Assembly (NCBI RefSeq): GCF_000429645.1
Contig: NZ_AUCG01000021.1
Coordinates: 186,001-250,000 of the forward strand
Source: Niveispirillum irakense DSM 11586
GTDB taxonomy: Bacteria > Pseudomonadota > Alphaproteobacteria > Azospirillales > Azospirillaceae
DNA: 64,000 nt
Reading direction: 5' to 3'
This document shows positions 53,686-64,000 of this stretch, piece by piece. The translations under genes were made by a program, and so were the position numbers. The notes beneath the pieces are model-generated. The model was not told where the DNA came from. It was given only the letters and a program-made list of their open reading frames with translations, and searched no databases. Numbering within the stretch: the first letter of the stretch is position 1; every line of letters begins with the position of its first letter.

Positions 53686-53871
53686 ATGGCTGTTCCTAAG
53701 AAGAAGACCTCCAAGTCGAAGCGCAACATGCGTCGTTCGCATGATGGGCTGACCGCCGCCGCCTACAACGAATGCGGCAACTGCGGCGAGCTGAAGCGCC
53801 CGCACCATGTCTGCGGTTCCTGCGGCCATTATGATGGTCGCGAAGTGACCCAGGCCGCTGCTGCTGCTTGA
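53686..53871 (+). CDS. rpmF: 50S ribosomal protein L32
   Basis: 61 residues, beginning [20 protein letters not shown] with the zinc-ribbon-like pairs CGNCGELK and [12 protein letters not shown]. The zinc site is intact (four Cys), making it the C+ form. It lies between yceD and plsX. Confidence 0.97.
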   Translation: MAVPKKKTSKSKRNMRRSHDGLTAAAYNECGNCGELKRPHHVCGSCGHYDGREVTQAAAAA

Positions 53872-53919
53872 TTTTGCCGGCAGGCATCCGGTTTCGCGGT
53901 ATAAGGACGTCGTAAGCTC

Positions 53920-55005
53920 GTGACTGCGCGTTTGCGGATCGCCTTGGACGCCATGGGTGGCGACCATGCGCCTGACATGGTCGTCGCCGGCGCCGATCTG
54001 GCCCGTGAGCGCTGCCAGAATGTCGAGTTCCTGTTTGTCGGGGACGAGGCACGGCTGAATGCGCTTTTGGACCGGTATCCGGCCCTGAAGGCGGTTTCCA
54101 CCGTCCGGCACACGGCTGATGTCGTTGCCATGGATGCCAAGCCGTCGACTGCGCTGCGGTCGGGGCGCAATTCCAGTATGCGGCTGGCCATCGATGCGGT
54201 GGCGGCGGGCGACGCAGCCTGTGTCGTTTCCGCCGGTAATACCGGCGCATTGATGGCGATTGCCAAGTTCGTCCTGAAGACCCTGCCGGGCATCGACCGG
54301 CCGGCCATTGCTTCCATTATGCCGACCCAGCGTGGCGAGAGTGTCATGCTGGATCTTGGTGCCAATCTGGAATGCGATGCCGACAATCTCGTTCAGTTTG
54401 CCGTGATGGGCACTGTGTTCAGCCGTACCGTGCTGGGCCTGTTGAACCCCACCATTGGTCTTCTGAATGTCGGGTCGGAAGAGCAAAAAGGCCATGAATC
54501 GATCCGGGAAGCGGCCGCCGCCCTGCGGGCCACGCCGCTTGCCCGGAATTTCCATGGTTTCATTGAAGGCAATGATCTGGCCGCCGGTACGGTGGATGTC
54601 GTTGTCACCGATGGTTTCACCGGTAATGTGGCGCTGAAGACGGCGGAAGGCACGGCCAAGCTGTTTGCCGAATTTTTACGCCGGACGCTTTCATCGTCGC
54701 TCATGTCCAAGATCGGTTATGTTTTCGCGCGTGGCGCCTTCGCCAAGCTGCGCCTGCGCATGGACCCGCGCCGCTATAATGGTGCGATGTTTCTGGGATT
54801 GCGGGGCATCTGCGTGAAAAGCCATGGCGGCACCGATGCGCTGGGCTTCAGCAATGCGATTGCCGTGGCGGCCGGCATGGCCAACCATGGCTTCAATGAC
54901 AAGATTCGCGATGAACTGGCGGTGTTGCAGGCAGCTTTGGCTGCTGCGGCAGAAGCAAGGGCAGCGCAAACGGATGTAACAGGCGGCGAAGCGGCGGTTC
55001 TCTAA
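53920..55005 (+). CDS. plsX: phosphate acyltransferase PlsX
   Basis: 361 residues from GTG 53920 (RIALDAMGGDHAP at the N-terminus). PlsX makes acyl-phosphate from acyl-ACP for PlsY in phospholipid synthesis. Characteristic blocks are VSAGNTGALMAIAKFVLKTLPGIDRPAI, DLGANLECDADNLVQFAVMG and VTDGFTGNVALKTAEG. Next gene fabH starts at the following base. Confidence 0.96.
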   Translation: MTARLRIALDAMGGDHAPDMVVAGADLARERCQNVEFLFVGDEARLNALLDRYPALKAVSTVRHTADVVAMDAKPSTALRSGRNSSMRLAIDAVAAGDAACVVSAGNTGALMAIAKFVLKTLPGIDRPAIASIMPTQRGESVMLDLGANLECDADNLVQFAVMGTVFSRTVLGLLNPTIGLLNVGSEEQKGHESIREAAAALRATPLARNFHGFIEGNDLAAGTVDVVVTDGFTGNVALKTAEGTAKLFAEFLRRTLSSSLMSKIGYVFARGAFAKLRLRMDPRRYNGAMFLGLRGICVKSHGGTDALGFSNAIAVAAGMANHGFNDKIRDELAVLQAALAAAAEARAAQTDVTGGEAAVL

Positions 55006-55980
55006 ATGGCAATCCGGTCGGTTATCCTAGGCTGCGGCTCCTATCTGCCTGCCCGCGTCATGACGAACGAGGATCTGACCAAGATCGTCGATACGTCAGA
55101 CGAGTGGATTACCGAGCGGACGGGCATCAAATCCCGTCACATTGCCGCTGATGGCGAGAAAACCAGCGATCTGGCTTATCATGCTGCCGTTGCCGCCCTG
55201 GATCATGCGGGCATCACGGCCGATGAACTGGACCTGATCGTCCTGGCCACGGCGACCCCGGATCATACATTTCCCGCCACTGCCGTGAAGGTACAGGCCC
55301 GGTTGGGTATGAAGCGCGGTGCTGCCTTTGATGTGCAGGCCGTCTGTTCCGGCTTCATCTATGCCCTGTCGGTGGCTGATAATTTCATCAAGGCTGGCCA
55401 GGCACGTACCGTGCTGGTGATCGGTGCGGAAACCTTCTCCCGCATCCTGGATTGGACCGACCGGACCACCTGTGTCCTGTTCGGGGATGGCGCCGGCGCT
55501 GTGGTACTGCGTGCCACGGATGGGGAAGGCACGGCCCAGGACCAGGGTATCCTGTCCACCCACCTTCATTCTGAAGGCGAGCATCACGATCTGCTCTATG
55601 TCGATGGCGGTCCCTCCTCGACCCAGACCGTCGGCCATCTGCGCATGCGTGGGCAGGAAGTGTTCAAGCATGCCGTCGTCAACCTGACGGAAGTTGTCCG
55701 CGAGGCTTTGCAGGCCAACGGGCTTGAGGCTCAGGATATTGATTGGCTGGTGCCGCATCAGGCGAACCGCCGCATCATTGAGGGGACCGGCCGCAAGCTG
55801 AAGCTGTCGCCGGAAAAGGTCGTATTGACGGTCGACCATCACGGCAACACCTCTGCGGCTTCCATCCCGCTGGCGCTGGCGGAAGCGGTCCATGATGGAC
55901 GAATCAAGCGCGGCGACCTGATGCTGCTGGAAGCCATGGGCGGTGGTTTCACCTGGGGCGGGGCTTTGGTCCGTTATTGA
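55006..55980 (+). CDS. fabH: beta-ketoacyl-ACP synthase III
   Basis: 324 residues. Initiates fatty acid synthesis by joining acetyl-CoA to malonyl-ACP. The catalytic triad is Cys114 ([11 protein letters not shown]), His in [10 protein letters not shown] and Asn in [19 protein letters not shown]-type glycine-rich end and [13 protein letters not shown] close the protein. The start codon abuts plsX, so the two are translationally coupled. Confidence 0.97.
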   Translation: MAIRSVILGCGSYLPARVMTNEDLTKIVDTSDEWITERTGIKSRHIAADGEKTSDLAYHAAVAALDHAGITADELDLIVLATATPDHTFPATAVKVQARLGMKRGAAFDVQAVCSGFIYALSVADNFIKAGQARTVLVIGAETFSRILDWTDRTTCVLFGDGAGAVVLRATDGEGTAQDQGILSTHLHSEGEHHDLLYVDGGPSSTQTVGHLRMRGQEVFKHAVVNLTEVVREALQANGLEAQDIDWLVPHQANRRIIEGTGRKLKLSPEKVVLTVDHHGNTSAASIPLALAEAVHDGRIKRGDLMLLEAMGGGFTWGGALVRY

Positions 55981-56085
55981 TCCCGGTTTTGTCCTGATCT
56001 GAACAACCGGTGCCAAGCAACTGGAATTGACGGATTTCCGTCCGCCGCGTACCGTCAGGTTTACAAGAACCCGGGGGAAATCGTC

Positions 56086-56397
56086 ATGAGCAATACTGTT
56101 ACCCGCGCCCAGTTGAGCGAGGCTGTCTATCAGCAGGTTGGCCTGTCCCGGAACGAATCCGCCGATCTGGTTGAAAGCGTGTTGGACGAAATCTCTGATG
56201 CGCTTGCCGATGGCGACATGGTCAAGATTTCCAGCTTTGGCAGTTTTGCCGTCCGTTCCAAGGGGGAGCGCGTTGGCCGCAACCCCAAGACGGGTGAGGA
56301 AGTGCCAATCCTGCCGCGCCGCGTGCTGGTTTTCCGCGCGTCGCATGTGCTGAAAAGCCGGATCAATGAACGCTTCGCGACCGACGCGAAGGGCTGA
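56086..56397 (+). CDS. ihfA: integration host factor alpha subunit
   Basis: 103 residues of the HU/IHF fold: [81 protein letters not shown]. The alpha-type RNPKTGE and ILPRRV arm bind and bend DNA with IhfB. It follows fabH and precedes a MerR-type gene, the standard alphaproteobacterial order. Confidence 0.96.
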   Translation: MSNTVTRAQLSEAVYQQVGLSRNESADLVESVLDEISDALADGDMVKISSFGSFAVRSKGERVGRNPKTGEEVPILPRRVLVFRASHVLKSRINERFATDAKG

Positions 56398-56405
56398 TCG
56401 CGTCT

Positions 56406-56945
56406 ATGACCGATGTTGCCAGTGATGATGCGCGGGTGCGGCCGGTGGCAAAATCTGCCACCGCCTTCCGGACCATCAGTGAGGTTTCGACCGAACTGGA
56501 GGTGCCGCAGCATGTGCTGCGCTTCTGGGAGACAAAATTCCCGCAGATCAAGCCGCTGAAACGTGGCGGCGGCCGGCGTTATTACCGCCCTGATGATGTG
56601 GAACTGTTACGCCGTATCCAGGCCCTGCTTTACCGCGAGGGCTATACGATTCGCGGCGTGCAGCGCCTGTTAAAGGAAGCCAAGGCGAATGGCGGTGAAT
56701 TGCCCCCTGTAGGCGAAGCGCCGCCCCTGTCCCTGGCACCGGGCTCTGACGGGGAGGGCGCAATCCCCGAAGACGAGATTGGGGCCGAAGACGAACCTGA
56801 ATCAGCGGCCGATATGGCTCAGTCTGATGAGGGGGAGGACGGGGATGCCCCGACGGCGGAAGGGGATAACCTTTCCCCTGAGCTGCGGGAACTTTTGTCC
56901 GACACCTTGATGGACCTTCTGGCTGCCCGCCGCCTGCTGGATTAA
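56406..56945 (+). CDS. MerR-family transcriptional regulator
   Basis: 179 residues. The winged helix (residues 18-90) reads [71 protein letters not shown]. The rest is acidic and disordered, ending in [17 protein letters not shown]. This ihfA-linked regulator is conserved in alphaproteobacteria but its targets are poorly known. It starts nine bases after ihfA. Confidence 0.93.
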   Translation: MTDVASDDARVRPVAKSATAFRTISEVSTELEVPQHVLRFWETKFPQIKPLKRGGGRRYYRPDDVELLRRIQALLYREGYTIRGVQRLLKEAKANGGELPPVGEAPPLSLAPGSDGEGAIPEDEIGAEDEPESAADMAQSDEGEDGDAPTAEGDNLSPELRELLSDTLMDLLAARRLLD

Positions 56946-56979
56946 GAGCCTAGCGATGGGCCGTCTGGGCCTCTTGGAT

Positions 56980-57567
56980 TTAGGTCTCACGCAGCTTGTG
57001 CCAGAGCGCAAGGACGCGGCGGCCGTAATCGCGGGCCCGGGGCTCATCCAGCCAGACATGATAGCGGCCGACGGCCAGTTCCAGATCCTTCGGCATGCTG
57101 TCGATTGCTTCCCGCAGAATACCGGCCCCCACCCGCATATTGATCTCTGGATGCAGCAGATGGCTGACATCCGGCACCCGGTTGCCGTGCCAGCGCACAT
57201 TCACTTGCATCCAGCCCAGGTCCGCGTCGGCGATCTCCTTGGGCGGCAAAGTATGGATCAAGGTCATGGCCGCGTTGAAATCCGCTGGATAGTAGGATTC
57301 CGATGCTGTGCGCACGGCAAAGGGCCAGGGCCCGGTGCGCCCTTTGCGATCCAGGCGGCTTTCCACATACCCGACGGCATAAAGAAGATAGGGATCAAGG
57401 CCGGCCATCCGCCCCGTTCTCTCCCAGGCGGTACCGCGGAGCGATAACCCTTCCGCCCGCGCCGGACGGATAAAGGGCAGGGGAAGGGCCAATGCGGCCA
57501 CCCCGGCCAATAGGGCACGTCGCGCCACAGGCTGTTCGATTCCGCCGGCCTTTACTGCGTTTGCCAT
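56980..57567 (-). CDS. lytic transglycosylase SLT-domain protein
   Basis: 195 residues from ATG 57567 (an ATG at 57585 is also possible). The signal peptide reads VARRALLAGVAALALPLPF, cleavage after ARA. The SLT core has the catalytic Glu in LLYAVGYVESRLD, then LGWMQVNVRWHG and AVGRYHVWLDEPRARDYGRRV. It cleaves peptidoglycan in the periplasm. The QxxP-like LGWMQVN block suggests a conjugation-type small transglycosylase. Confidence 0.87.
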   Translation of the reverse strand: MANAVKAGGIEQPVARRALLAGVAALALPLPFIRPARAEGLSLRGTAWERTGRMAGLDPYLLYAVGYVESRLDRKGRTGPWPFAVRTASESYYPADFNAAMTLIHTLPPKEIADADLGWMQVNVRWHGNRVPDVSHLLHPEINMRVGAGILREAIDSMPKDLELAVGRYHVWLDEPRARDYGRRVLALWHKLRET

Positions 57568-57851
57568 GGCCCTGGTTCCGTTCATGCTGCGTGAGCCTGA
57601 TATCACAAGCGGACGCCCACGCCCATAGGCCACAGGGGTGTGGCGGTACTTCTCCGGCGGTTGGCGGGATAGGCTTTTCAGAACAATGATTTACATCATT
57701 ATCTGTCTTGCGGCTTTACGATAAGACGGGCGGCAGGGCACCACAAGGTGGTTGCCAAGCCTATCAGGGCACGACATCTGCTGTGTCCAAGGGCCGTGCG
57801 ACAGGGCCTTACGGTCCCCGCGGCCATGAATGGATAGAGGGAGGAAGTCTC

Positions 57852-58616
57852 ATGGAAATCAAAGGTGTCAGCGCCCTGGTGGCGGGTGGCGGTTCCGGGT
57901 TGGGGGCAGCCACGGCACGCGCGCTTGCGGCCGGTGGCGCCAAGGTGGCCTTGCTGGATGTGAACAAAGAGGCGGCGGCGGCCGTTGCGGCAGAGATTGG
58001 TGGCCTTGCCCTGTCCTGCGACGTGACATCGGCTACATCCGCCCTGGATGCCATTGAAGCCGCAGCCGATGCCTTCGGCCCTGCGCGGATTGCCGTGAAT
58101 TGCGCAGGCATTGCACCGCCAGCTAAAATTCTGGGCCGGGACGGGCCGCATGATCTGGACCTCTTCCGCAAGGTGATCGAAGTCAACCTGATCGGCACCT
58201 TCAATATCATGCGTCTGGCGGCTGCCGGCATGGCGGGGCTGGAGCCGGTAACGGCGGATGGGGAGCGCGGGGTGATCATCAACACCGCGTCCGTTGCCGC
58301 GTTTGACGGGCAGATCGGTCAGGCCGCCTATGGCGCGTCCAAGGGTGCCGTTCATGCCCTGACACTGCCCGCCGCGCGGGAACTGGCGCGTTCCGGCATC
58401 CGGGTATGCACCATCGCGCCGGGGATTTTCCTGACACCGATGATGCTGGGCCTGCCGCAGGACGCACAGGACAGTCTGGGCAAGCAGGTCCCGTTCCCGT
58501 CACGCCTGGGCAAGCCGGAGGAATATGCGGCGCTGGCGCTGCATATCATCGCCAACAGCATGCTGAACGGCGAGACCATCCGGTTGGATGGCGCCATCCG
58601 CATGGCGCCGCGCTGA
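57852..58616 (+). CDS. SDR-family 3-hydroxyacyl-CoA dehydrogenase (HSD10-like)
   Basis: 254 residues. NAD site [13 protein letters not shown] (residues 10-22), NCAG at 83-86, Ser147 in [11 protein letters not shown] and the YGASK motif (Tyr160, Lys164). The sequence [18 protein letters not shown] and the C-terminal [26 protein letters not shown] mirror mitochondrial HSD10 and bacterial type-2 3-hydroxyacyl-CoA dehydrogenases, which act in branched-chain and fatty acid breakdown. Start ATG 57852 follows GAGGGAGGAAG. A hairpin at 58625-58652 separates it from the FAD enzyme. Confidence 0.9.
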   Translation: MEIKGVSALVAGGGSGLGAATARALAAGGAKVALLDVNKEAAAAVAAEIGGLALSCDVTSATSALDAIEAAADAFGPARIAVNCAGIAPPAKILGRDGPHDLDLFRKVIEVNLIGTFNIMRLAAAGMAGLEPVTADGERGVIINTASVAAFDGQIGQAAYGASKGAVHALTLPAARELARSGIRVCTIAPGIFLTPMMLGLPQDAQDSLGKQVPFPSRLGKPEEYAALALHIIANSMLNGETIRLDGAIRMAPR

Positions 58617-58624
58617 GCATGGAT

Positions 58625-58652
58625 ACGCCCGGAGGAAACCACCGCCGGGCGT
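58625..58652 (+). other. hairpin between SDR and FAD oxidoreductase genes
   Basis: ACGCCCGG (58625-58632) with CCGGGCGT (58645-58652), 12-base loop, no T-run; possibly a partial transcription or mRNA-processing barrier. Confidence 0.4.
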
Positions 58653-58712
58653 GATAGGATGAGCCACAAGGCAGTTGCCAAAAGGCAGTTGATTGACCAG
58701 GAGAATGATCCG

Positions 58713-59837
58713 ATGCAAAAGGCCGATATCGTCATCATCGGCGGGGGCATTGCCGGCACCGCCCTTGCCTATGCGCTGGATAATGACGGCGATGTCGTCC
58801 TGCTGGAGGCTGGGGATCAATTAGGTGCCCATGCGACGGGCCGGTCTGCGGCGCTTTATTCGGAAACATATGGCACTTTGCCGATCCGGGCTTTGACGGT
58901 TGCTTCCGGGCCTTTCCTGCGGCATCCCCCGCCGGGTTTCACCGAAGGTCCGCTTCTGTCACCGCGTCCGGTGCTGCACATTGCCCGTGCCGATCAGATG
59001 GATGAGTTGACCCGCGCCCTGATCAGCATGCAGGCCCTGGTTCCCAGCATCAACCCGCTGACCGGGCCGGAATGCCGGACCCTGGCGCCCTTGCTGCGGG
59101 AAGCGCATATCGCCGCCGGCATTCTTGAACCCAATGCCTGCGATATCAACGTGGAACGACTGCGTACCGCCTATCGCGATGGTGCCCGGCAGCGGGGCGC
59201 CCGAATTGTCACAAGCGCACCCGTCACCGCCCTCAGCCGGCAGAACGGTTTTTGGCAGGTGGAAAGCCCGGCGGGCACGTGGCAGGCACGCATTGTGGTC
59301 AACGCGGCAGGGGTGCTGTCCGAGCAGGTTGCAACCCTGGCCGGGGTACCTGCCATCGGCCTGCAGCCCATGCGGCGTACGGTCAGCCTGATCGACCCGC
59401 CGGCCGGGTTGGAGATTGGCCGCATGCCTTTCATCCTGGATATTGCCGGGGCGTTTTTCCTGAAGCCCGAGGGTGGGGCGCTGTTATTTTCCTCCGCAGA
59501 CAATACGCCGGTCGCACCAGGGGATGCTCTGCCGGATGAACAGGCGGCTGCCCGAGCAATCCAAAGGGTCCAGGAGGCCTGTGGTCTGGAAATCAAGGGC
59601 CCCAGCCAAAGCTGGGCGGTCTTGCGCAGCTTCGTCGCCGATCGTAATCCGGTGATCGGATTTGATCCGGCGGCAGAAGGCTTTTTCTGGCTGGCAGCTT
59701 TAGGCGGAAGTGCCATCCAGACAGCCCCGGCCCTGTCCGGATTTGCCGCGGGTCTGTTGCGTGGGGAAGAAACGCCCGACCGATTGACCGGACTGGGCTT
59801 CACGGCGGCAATGGTGGCGCCGGCCCGTTTACGGTGA
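58713..59837 (+). CDS. FAD-dependent oxidoreductase of the DAO family
   Basis: 374 residues. FAD-binding Rossmann motif IVIIGGGIAGTALAYAL with VVLLEAG, and the DAO-type mid-domain (NACDINVERLRTAYRDGARQRGARI; VVNAAGVLSEQVATLAGV) and C-terminal PVIGFDPAAEGFFWLAALGGSAIQTAPALSGFAAGLLRG. It oxidises an amine or amino acid of unknown identity; glycine oxidase/ThiO-like and D-amino acid dehydrogenase are near families. ATG 58713 has AGGAG nine bases upstream. Confidence 0.87.
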   Translation: MQKADIVIIGGGIAGTALAYALDNDGDVVLLEAGDQLGAHATGRSAALYSETYGTLPIRALTVASGPFLRHPPPGFTEGPLLSPRPVLHIARADQMDELTRALISMQALVPSINPLTGPECRTLAPLLREAHIAAGILEPNACDINVERLRTAYRDGARQRGARIVTSAPVTALSRQNGFWQVESPAGTWQARIVVNAAGVLSEQVATLAGVPAIGLQPMRRTVSLIDPPAGLEIGRMPFILDIAGAFFLKPEGGALLFSSADNTPVAPGDALPDEQAAARAIQRVQEACGLEIKGPSQSWAVLRSFVADRNPVIGFDPAAEGFFWLAALGGSAIQTAPALSGFAAGLLRGEETPDRLTGLGFTAAMVAPARLR

Positions 59838-59861
59838 GCGATTGGGCGCGTACAGGCCCGG

Positions 59862-62800
59862 TCATTGTGCGGCGGCGCCGGGGGCTTGCATATCCTGCAA
59901 CAACCTCTCCGCTGCCGCCCACCCTTCGGGCGCGTGGGCCTGCAGGCTGATCAGGAGTATTTCTGCCTCGTCCGGTTTGTTGTCCAGCAGCGCGATTTCC
60001 AGTTTCTGGGCCAGTGTCTGAAGCCGGATCAGGCCCAGATTGCCGACCAGGGAGATCAGGCTGTGTGCCTCCCGGCGGAGCCGGTTGAGATCATTTCCTT
60101 CGCGCGCGCTTCCCATTTGGGCTACGCGCTGGCGCCCGGTCGCCAGGAAAGTTTGCATCAACTCACCAAATTCTTCCGGCGAGGTGAAACTTGCCAGACT
60201 GTCCAGCATGCTGCGATCCAGCACCGACAGCGGTGCCAGCATCGCTTCCAGATCATTTTCAGGTGACGGCACGGCTTTTCCCTCCATCACAGCATCTGTT
60301 CCATCCGCTGGCGCCGTATCACCGCCAGCCCACCGTGCCGCCGTGTCGAGTAGCGTCATCGGCACATAGGGTTTGGACACATAATCGTCCATCCCGGCTT
60401 CCAGATAGGCTTCCCGCATGCCAACCATTGCGTTGGCTGTCATGGCAATGATCGGGATCCGCCGCCGGCCGCCTTGTGTTTCCTGGGACCGGATCATCCG
60501 TGTGGCTTCAATGCCGTCCATACCAGGCATCTGCACATCCATCAGGATGAGGTCGAAAGAGCCATTGGCGGCGGCGGCAACGGCCTGCATGCCATCGCTG
60601 GCCATGGTGACTGCATAGCCATCCCGGTCCAGGATCAACCGTGCCAGTTCCTGGTTGATATGATTGTCATCCACCACCAGCACATGGCGCCCCTCGCCGC
60701 GTCTTGATGCGGGCGGCGGCGGTGAAGGGGGCGCCGAAACACTCTCCTCCACGCTGAACAGGCGACCCAGCACTTCCATCAGAACCGGGGGGCGGACCGG
60801 CTTGGTCATGATGGCATCAAAGACATCTGCGGCGGGATCGCCGGGGGAAAGGCCACCGGTTGACGAGACCAGCACCAGCTTCACATGCGTGAAACTGGGG
60901 TGGTGGCGCAGCCAGCGCCCCAGACTGTCCCCTGTAATACCGGGCATTGAGTGGTCGATCAGGATGAAGTCTGGAAATTCTCCCTCCGATGCCGCCCGGT
61001 CCAGTTCTGCCAGGGCAGAGGAGGCCCCGTCCGTGGTGACATAACGGATACCCAACCGGTCCAACTGCCGGGCAAGGATGCGACGGTTGGTTTCCAGATC
61101 ATCCACGATCAGGGCGGAAAGCCGGCGTAACCGGTCCGGTATTTCCAGCTTGTTGGGCAAGGGAGCGGCGGCGGGTGGCAATTCCAGCGAGAAGCTGAAA
61201 CGACTGCCTTCACCCAACCTGCTTTCAACCTTGATCTCCCCATTCATCAAGGTCACCAGTTGTCGGCAGATGGTCAAACCCAGCCCGGTTCCCCCGAAGC
61301 GTCGCGTGATGGAACTGTCAGCCTGACTGAATTTCTGGAACAGGGATGCCACCTGTTCCGGCGTCATACCGATGCCGGTATCAGTGACGATGAAGGACAA
61401 GGCGGTATTATCGGCTTTCCCATCCTCTTTCCGGATCAGGCGGACAAGGATGTCTACGCTGCCATCCTCGGTGAATTTCACTGCATTACCGGCCAGATTA
61501 AGAAGGATCTGGCGCAACCTTGTCGGGTCCCCGCGATAGGCCCCCAGGGCGGCGGGATCGATGGAGGCCGAAAGCTCAATCCCTTTCTGGGCTGCACGCG
61601 GCGCCAGAAGCGCAACAACCCCGTCAACTACCTCTTCAAGGGAGAAATCGACACTCTCCAGATCCAGCTTCCCGGCTTCCAGCTTGGAAACGTCCAGAAT
61701 ATCGTTGATCACATAAAGCAGCGCATCGGCGCTCTCACGGATGGTTTCCGCAAAGCTGCGCTGTTCCTGGCTCAGCGAAGTGTCCAGCAGGAGGGATGTC
61801 ATGCCGATGATGCCGTTCATCGGCGTCCGCACCTCATGGCTCATATTCGCCAGAAATTCGGATTTTGCCTGGTTGGCATGTTCGGCATCATGCTGGGCTT
61901 TCTCCGCCGCTTCCCGTGCGTCGCGCAAAGCCTGTTCTTGCGCCACCCGATCCGACACATCGCGGGTGGCGGAGACAATACGCTGCCCGGCCTGCCGATC
62001 GGCGGCCAAGGCGAAAGCCGTTTCCACCCATATCCAGCGCTGGTCGCCATGGCGCATGCGATAGGTGACAGGGGGGCAGGGCATGCCGGCGACCAGAATG
62101 GTCAAAGCCCGTTCCAACCGGGGTGCATCATCCTCATGCACCCGGTCCAAGGGTGTGCTGCCAACCATGCTCTCGGCGGTGTGGCCCAGCATCCATTCCG
62201 CCGAGGGGGAGATATAGAGATAGCTGCCATCCAGGGCATGCAGTGCAACCACATCGCTTCCCTGTTCCGACAACAGGCGATATTGCGCGTCACGGGTGGC
62301 CAACTCGGCCGACTGGCGTTGCAGGCCGGCGGCCATTTCATTCACGGCGGCGGCCAGAACGCCGATTTCCCCAGGACCGGTCGCCGCGCGCAGGCCCAGT
62401 TCCCCCTGGCCCAGACGCTGCACCGTTCCAAGCAGATGGCGCAGCGGCCAGACAACGGTTTTCGACAGGCCGACATAAAGGATCAGGACAGCCAGCACCG
62501 CAACCACACCCGTAATGATCATGTGGCGGGAGAACTCGTTCTCCGCCCGGGCGAGCGCCTCATCCTGGGGAAAACTGACAATCACCTTTACACCGCTATC
62601 CCGCAGCGTGGTGAACCCCATCAGCCTGGTTCGCAAGTCCACGCCAATACCGGAAACGGTCCCGGTATCATGGGCCATGACAGTGGCGACGAAGGCCAGA
62701 TCCCGGACGGAAGTACCCTCCAGCCCACTGATCCGGGGAAAGCGGCTGAGCACAGAGCCGGTGCCGTCCAGCGCCATCAGGCTCAATCCCGGATTGGCCT

Positions 62801-63419
62801 GGGTTACCCGCTCAGCGACGGCTTCCAGCCAGTCGAGCTGCAGTCCGGCAAGGGCAACGCCGATGGTTTGTCGTTCCGGCCCGATTACGGGCTGGGCATA
62901 GACCATGATCGGCCGGTTGTTGGTCAATGCACGCAGATAGCCGCTAAGCGCAGGTCGGCCTGTGGCAAGGACGGTTTTGAAGTAATCCCTCTCCGCCAGA
63001 TTCCGGTTGCGATCCAGGGTTTGTGTGGCGCACAGGACCGTGCCGTCCCGTTGCGCGATGAAAATGTTCGACACCCAGGGCTGTGCGGCCTTCAGCATCG
63101 TCAGTTGTTCAGTGCAGAGGGTGGGGTTTGTATAGGCCACCCGGGTGGCAGCCACATTCACCAGCCGCTGAACATTCAGCAGCAATTCCGAATGCTGGGC
63201 GGCAATGGCCTGGGCAATGTCCATGGCGCGACGCTGCGCCAGCATGACGGCGTCGTTCTGGCGGGCGCTGTTTTCAACAATCAACACCGCTGCCATGGCG
63301 GCCACAACCGACACCACGAGAAGGGTCAATCGGCCGCGTAAGGTCAGGAAGGGAGCAAATGCCATTTTCCATCCGGCAATCCGCCCGCCGGCCTGGATGG
63401 TCCGGGGATGCGCTGTCAC
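59862..63419 (-). CDS. hybrid sensor histidine kinase (Cache-HAMP-PAS-HisKA-REC-REC-HPt)
   Basis: 1185 residues. Order: helix 31-48, periplasmic double-Cache region 50-298 ([16 protein letters not shown]), helix 300-318, HAMP 320-372, PAS 375-495, HisKA with His528 in [19 protein letters not shown], ATPase domain, first receiver (Asp in [11 protein letters not shown]), second receiver (Asp in [11 protein letters not shown]), and HPt domain (His in [11 protein letters not shown]). It is a complete BarA-like phosphorelay kinase. GTG 63419 is preferred because AAAGGGAG precedes it; TTG 63458 would add 13 residues. No response regulator gene is adjacent, so it probably signals to one elsewhere. 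Confidence 0.93.
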   Translation of the reverse strand: MTAHPRTIQAGGRIAGWKMAFAPFLTLRGRLTLLVVSVVAAMAAVLIVENSARQNDAVMLAQRRAMDIAQAIAAQHSELLLNVQRLVNVAATRVAYTNPTLCTEQLTMLKAAQPWVSNIFIAQRDGTVLCATQTLDRNRNLAERDYFKTVLATGRPALSGYLRALTNNRPIMVYAQPVIGPERQTIGVALAGLQLDWLEAVAERVTQANPGLSLMALDGTGSVLSRFPRISGLEGTSVRDLAFVATVMAHDTGTVSGIGVDLRTRLMGFTTLRDSGVKVIVSFPQDEALARAENEFSRHMIITGVVAVLAVLILYVGLSKTVVWPLRHLLGTVQRLGQGELGLRAATGPGEIGVLAAAVNEMAAGLQRQSAELATRDAQYRLLSEQGSDVVALHALDGSYLYISPSAEWMLGHTAESMVGSTPLDRVHEDDAPRLERALTILVAGMPCPPVTYRMRHGDQRWIWVETAFALAADRQAGQRIVSATRDVSDRVAQEQALRDAREAAEKAQHDAEHANQAKSEFLANMSHEVRTPMNGIIGMTSLLLDTSLSQEQRSFAETIRESADALLYVINDILDVSKLEAGKLDLESVDFSLEEVVDGVVALLAPRAAQKGIELSASIDPAALGAYRGDPTRLRQILLNLAGNAVKFTEDGSVDILVRLIRKEDGKADNTALSFIVTDTGIGMTPEQVASLFQKFSQADSSITRRFGGTGLGLTICRQLVTLMNGEIKVESRLGEGSRFSFSLELPPAAAPLPNKLEIPDRLRRLSALIVDDLETNRRILARQLDRLGIRYVTTDGASSALAELDRAASEGEFPDFILIDHSMPGITGDSLGRWLRHHPSFTHVKLVLVSSTGGLSPGDPAADVFDAIMTKPVRPPVLMEVLGRLFSVEESVSAPPSPPPPASRRGEGRHVLVVDDNHINQELARLILDRDGYAVTMASDGMQAVAAAANGSFDLILMDVQMPGMDGIEATRMIRSQETQGGRRRIPIIAMTANAMVGMREAYLEAGMDDYVSKPYVPMTLLDTAARWAGGDTAPADGTDAVMEGKAVPSPENDLEAMLAPLSVLDRSMLDSLASFTSPEEFGELMQTFLATGRQRVAQMGSAREGNDLNRLRREAHSLISLVGNLGLIRLQTLAQKLEIALLDNKPDEAEILLISLQAHAPEGWAAAERLLQDMQAPGAAAQ

Positions 63420-63680
63420 GTCATACTCCCTTTCCTGTATATGCGAATGCTGGTGCAAGTGGCACTACTACCCCGATAACCATAGGTATAGGTGTATTTA
63501 TCGTCCCTTGCACCTTCTCCCTGGGATAGGATTCCCTGGCCCTTCGGCACCGTCACCTTGGGTGCGCTATGCCCTTCGTGATACCATGCTGCATTAACAA
63601 GCGACGCCCCTGTAAACGGCACGTTGACCATTGCGCGACAGCGGTGGGATATCGGCCCCTTTTGGCATGGAACTATAAGT
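63420..63680. promoter_or_regulatory. divergent intergenic region between hybrid kinase and MHYT gene
   Basis: This 261-base gap must hold both promoters. I see only AT-richer stretches around 63470-63500 and no clear operator or hairpin. Confidence 0.35.
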
Positions 63681-64000
63681 GTGGGATGGGTAGTGATCGG
63701 CCTATGCTTTACTTCCGAGGCGACAGGGGCGGCTTTTTCGCATGACCCCTGGTTGGTGCTGTTATCCTTCCTGACGGCGGCCGTTGCGGCCTTCGTCGCT
63801 CTGGATATGGTGGAGCGGTTGCGTCATGCCGCCGGCCTGTCCCGCATCTGGTGGCTTGCGGGTGCGTCGGCGGCGCTGGGTGGCGGTATCTGGGCGATGC
63901 ATTTCATTGCCATGCTGGCATTCCAACTGGATGTGCCGATCGGTTTCGACGGCGGGTTGACCGCCGTTTCCCTGATCACCGCCATCTGTGTCGTGGCTCT
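63681..64000 (+). CDS. MHYT-domain membrane sensor, 5' part
   Basis: The gene runs off the right edge; 106 codons are visible from GTG 63681 (GTG 63693 is an alternative; ribosome sites are weak). After a short N-terminus it shows helices LVLLSFLTAAVAAFVALDMV and WWLAGASAALGGGIWAMHFIAMLAFQL. The AMHFIAMLAF segment is the first MHYT repeat, a putative metal- and gas-sensing membrane unit usually fused to GGDEF/EAL or kinase domains. The output domain lies outside the window. Confidence 0.8.
   Translation, partial: MGWVVIGLCFTSEATGAAFSHDPWLVLLSFLTAAVAAFVALDMVERLRHAAGLSRIWWLAGASAALGGGIWAMHFIAMLAFQLDVPIGFDGGLTAVSLITAICVVA

Noticed and set aside
61260-63341. Plus-strand open frame of 693 codons opposite the hybrid kinase
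   Set aside because: The complementary strand holds a full multi-domain kinase; the antisense frame has no motif.
1-64000. CRISPR arrays, insertion sequences or prophage
   Set aside because: No regularly spaced direct repeats, transposase-like proteins, terminal inverted repeats or phage structural genes were seen on either strand.

Overview
The window is a stretch of GC-rich chromosome (well over 60% GC in most genes) from an alphaproteobacterium, most likely a member of the Azospirillaceae (order Rhodospirillales). Supporting signs are the yceD-rpmF-plsX-fabH-ihfA-merR block typical of alphaproteobacteria, an intracellular PHB depolymerase, a ubiquinol-cytochrome c chaperone, a large hybrid kinase, and a family PL10 pectate lyase. 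PL10 was founded on PelA of Azospirillum (now Niveispirillum) irakense, so Niveispirillum is a reasonable guess; this is inference. I see no phage, transposon, CRISPR array or rRNA.

Layout. 0-3 kb: end of treZ and all of treY (trehalose from glycogen or maltodextrin). 3-5.7 kb: a DUF3008 small protein and an AsmA-family protein. 5.7-9.4 kb: the most notable locus, an alpha-hydroxyketone quorum-sensing module. It holds a CqsA/LqsA-type autoinducer synthase divergent from a membrane histidine kinase (LqsS/CqsS-like, no receiver domain) and an LqsR-like response regulator without a DNA-binding domain. 9.5-13.7 kb: exported trehalase, MFS exporter, PL10 pectate lyase. 13.9-18.5 kb: a Ser/Thr kinase with TPR repeats and a small downstream protein, divergent from an FHA-like sigma54 activator. 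18.6-21.8 kb: DUF2189 membrane protein, MFS exporter and LysR regulator. 21.8-26.6 kb: a one-MCE lipid-transport operon (permease, ATPase, MCE protein, lipoprotein) directly behind a glutamate symporter. 26.8-35.6 kb: tRNA-Thr(CGT), recQ, phaZ, a YgjP-type metallopeptidase, MgtC-like protein, a membrane sulfatase-fold protein and an SGNH hydrolase. 35.6-43.6 kb: a LamG-GH2 glycosidase, a TetR-controlled membrane protein, an S46 dipeptidyl-peptidase and a GST. 43.7-49.4 kb: PAS_5-like protein, transglutaminase, HupE-like protein, TAXI binding protein, a Cache-HAMP receptor with no output domain, and a FliL-like protein. 49.5-57 kb: H+-pyrophosphatase, bamE and the lipid/ribosome housekeeping block. 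57-64 kb: lytic transglycosylase, an HSD10-like dehydrogenase, an FAD oxidoreductase, a multi-domain hybrid kinase and the start of an MHYT-domain sensor cut by the window edge.

How the parts fit. The genes suggest a soil- or plant-associated heterotroph that secretes polysaccharide- and peptide-degrading enzymes, makes and hydrolyses trehalose, and stores PHB. It appears to sense its own density through a small hydrophobic ketone signal. The quorum-sensing kinase carries a sharply AT-rich, foreign-codon stretch confined to its membrane sensor domain, and the synthase mRNA leader can fold over its ribosome binding site. Both deserve follow-up.
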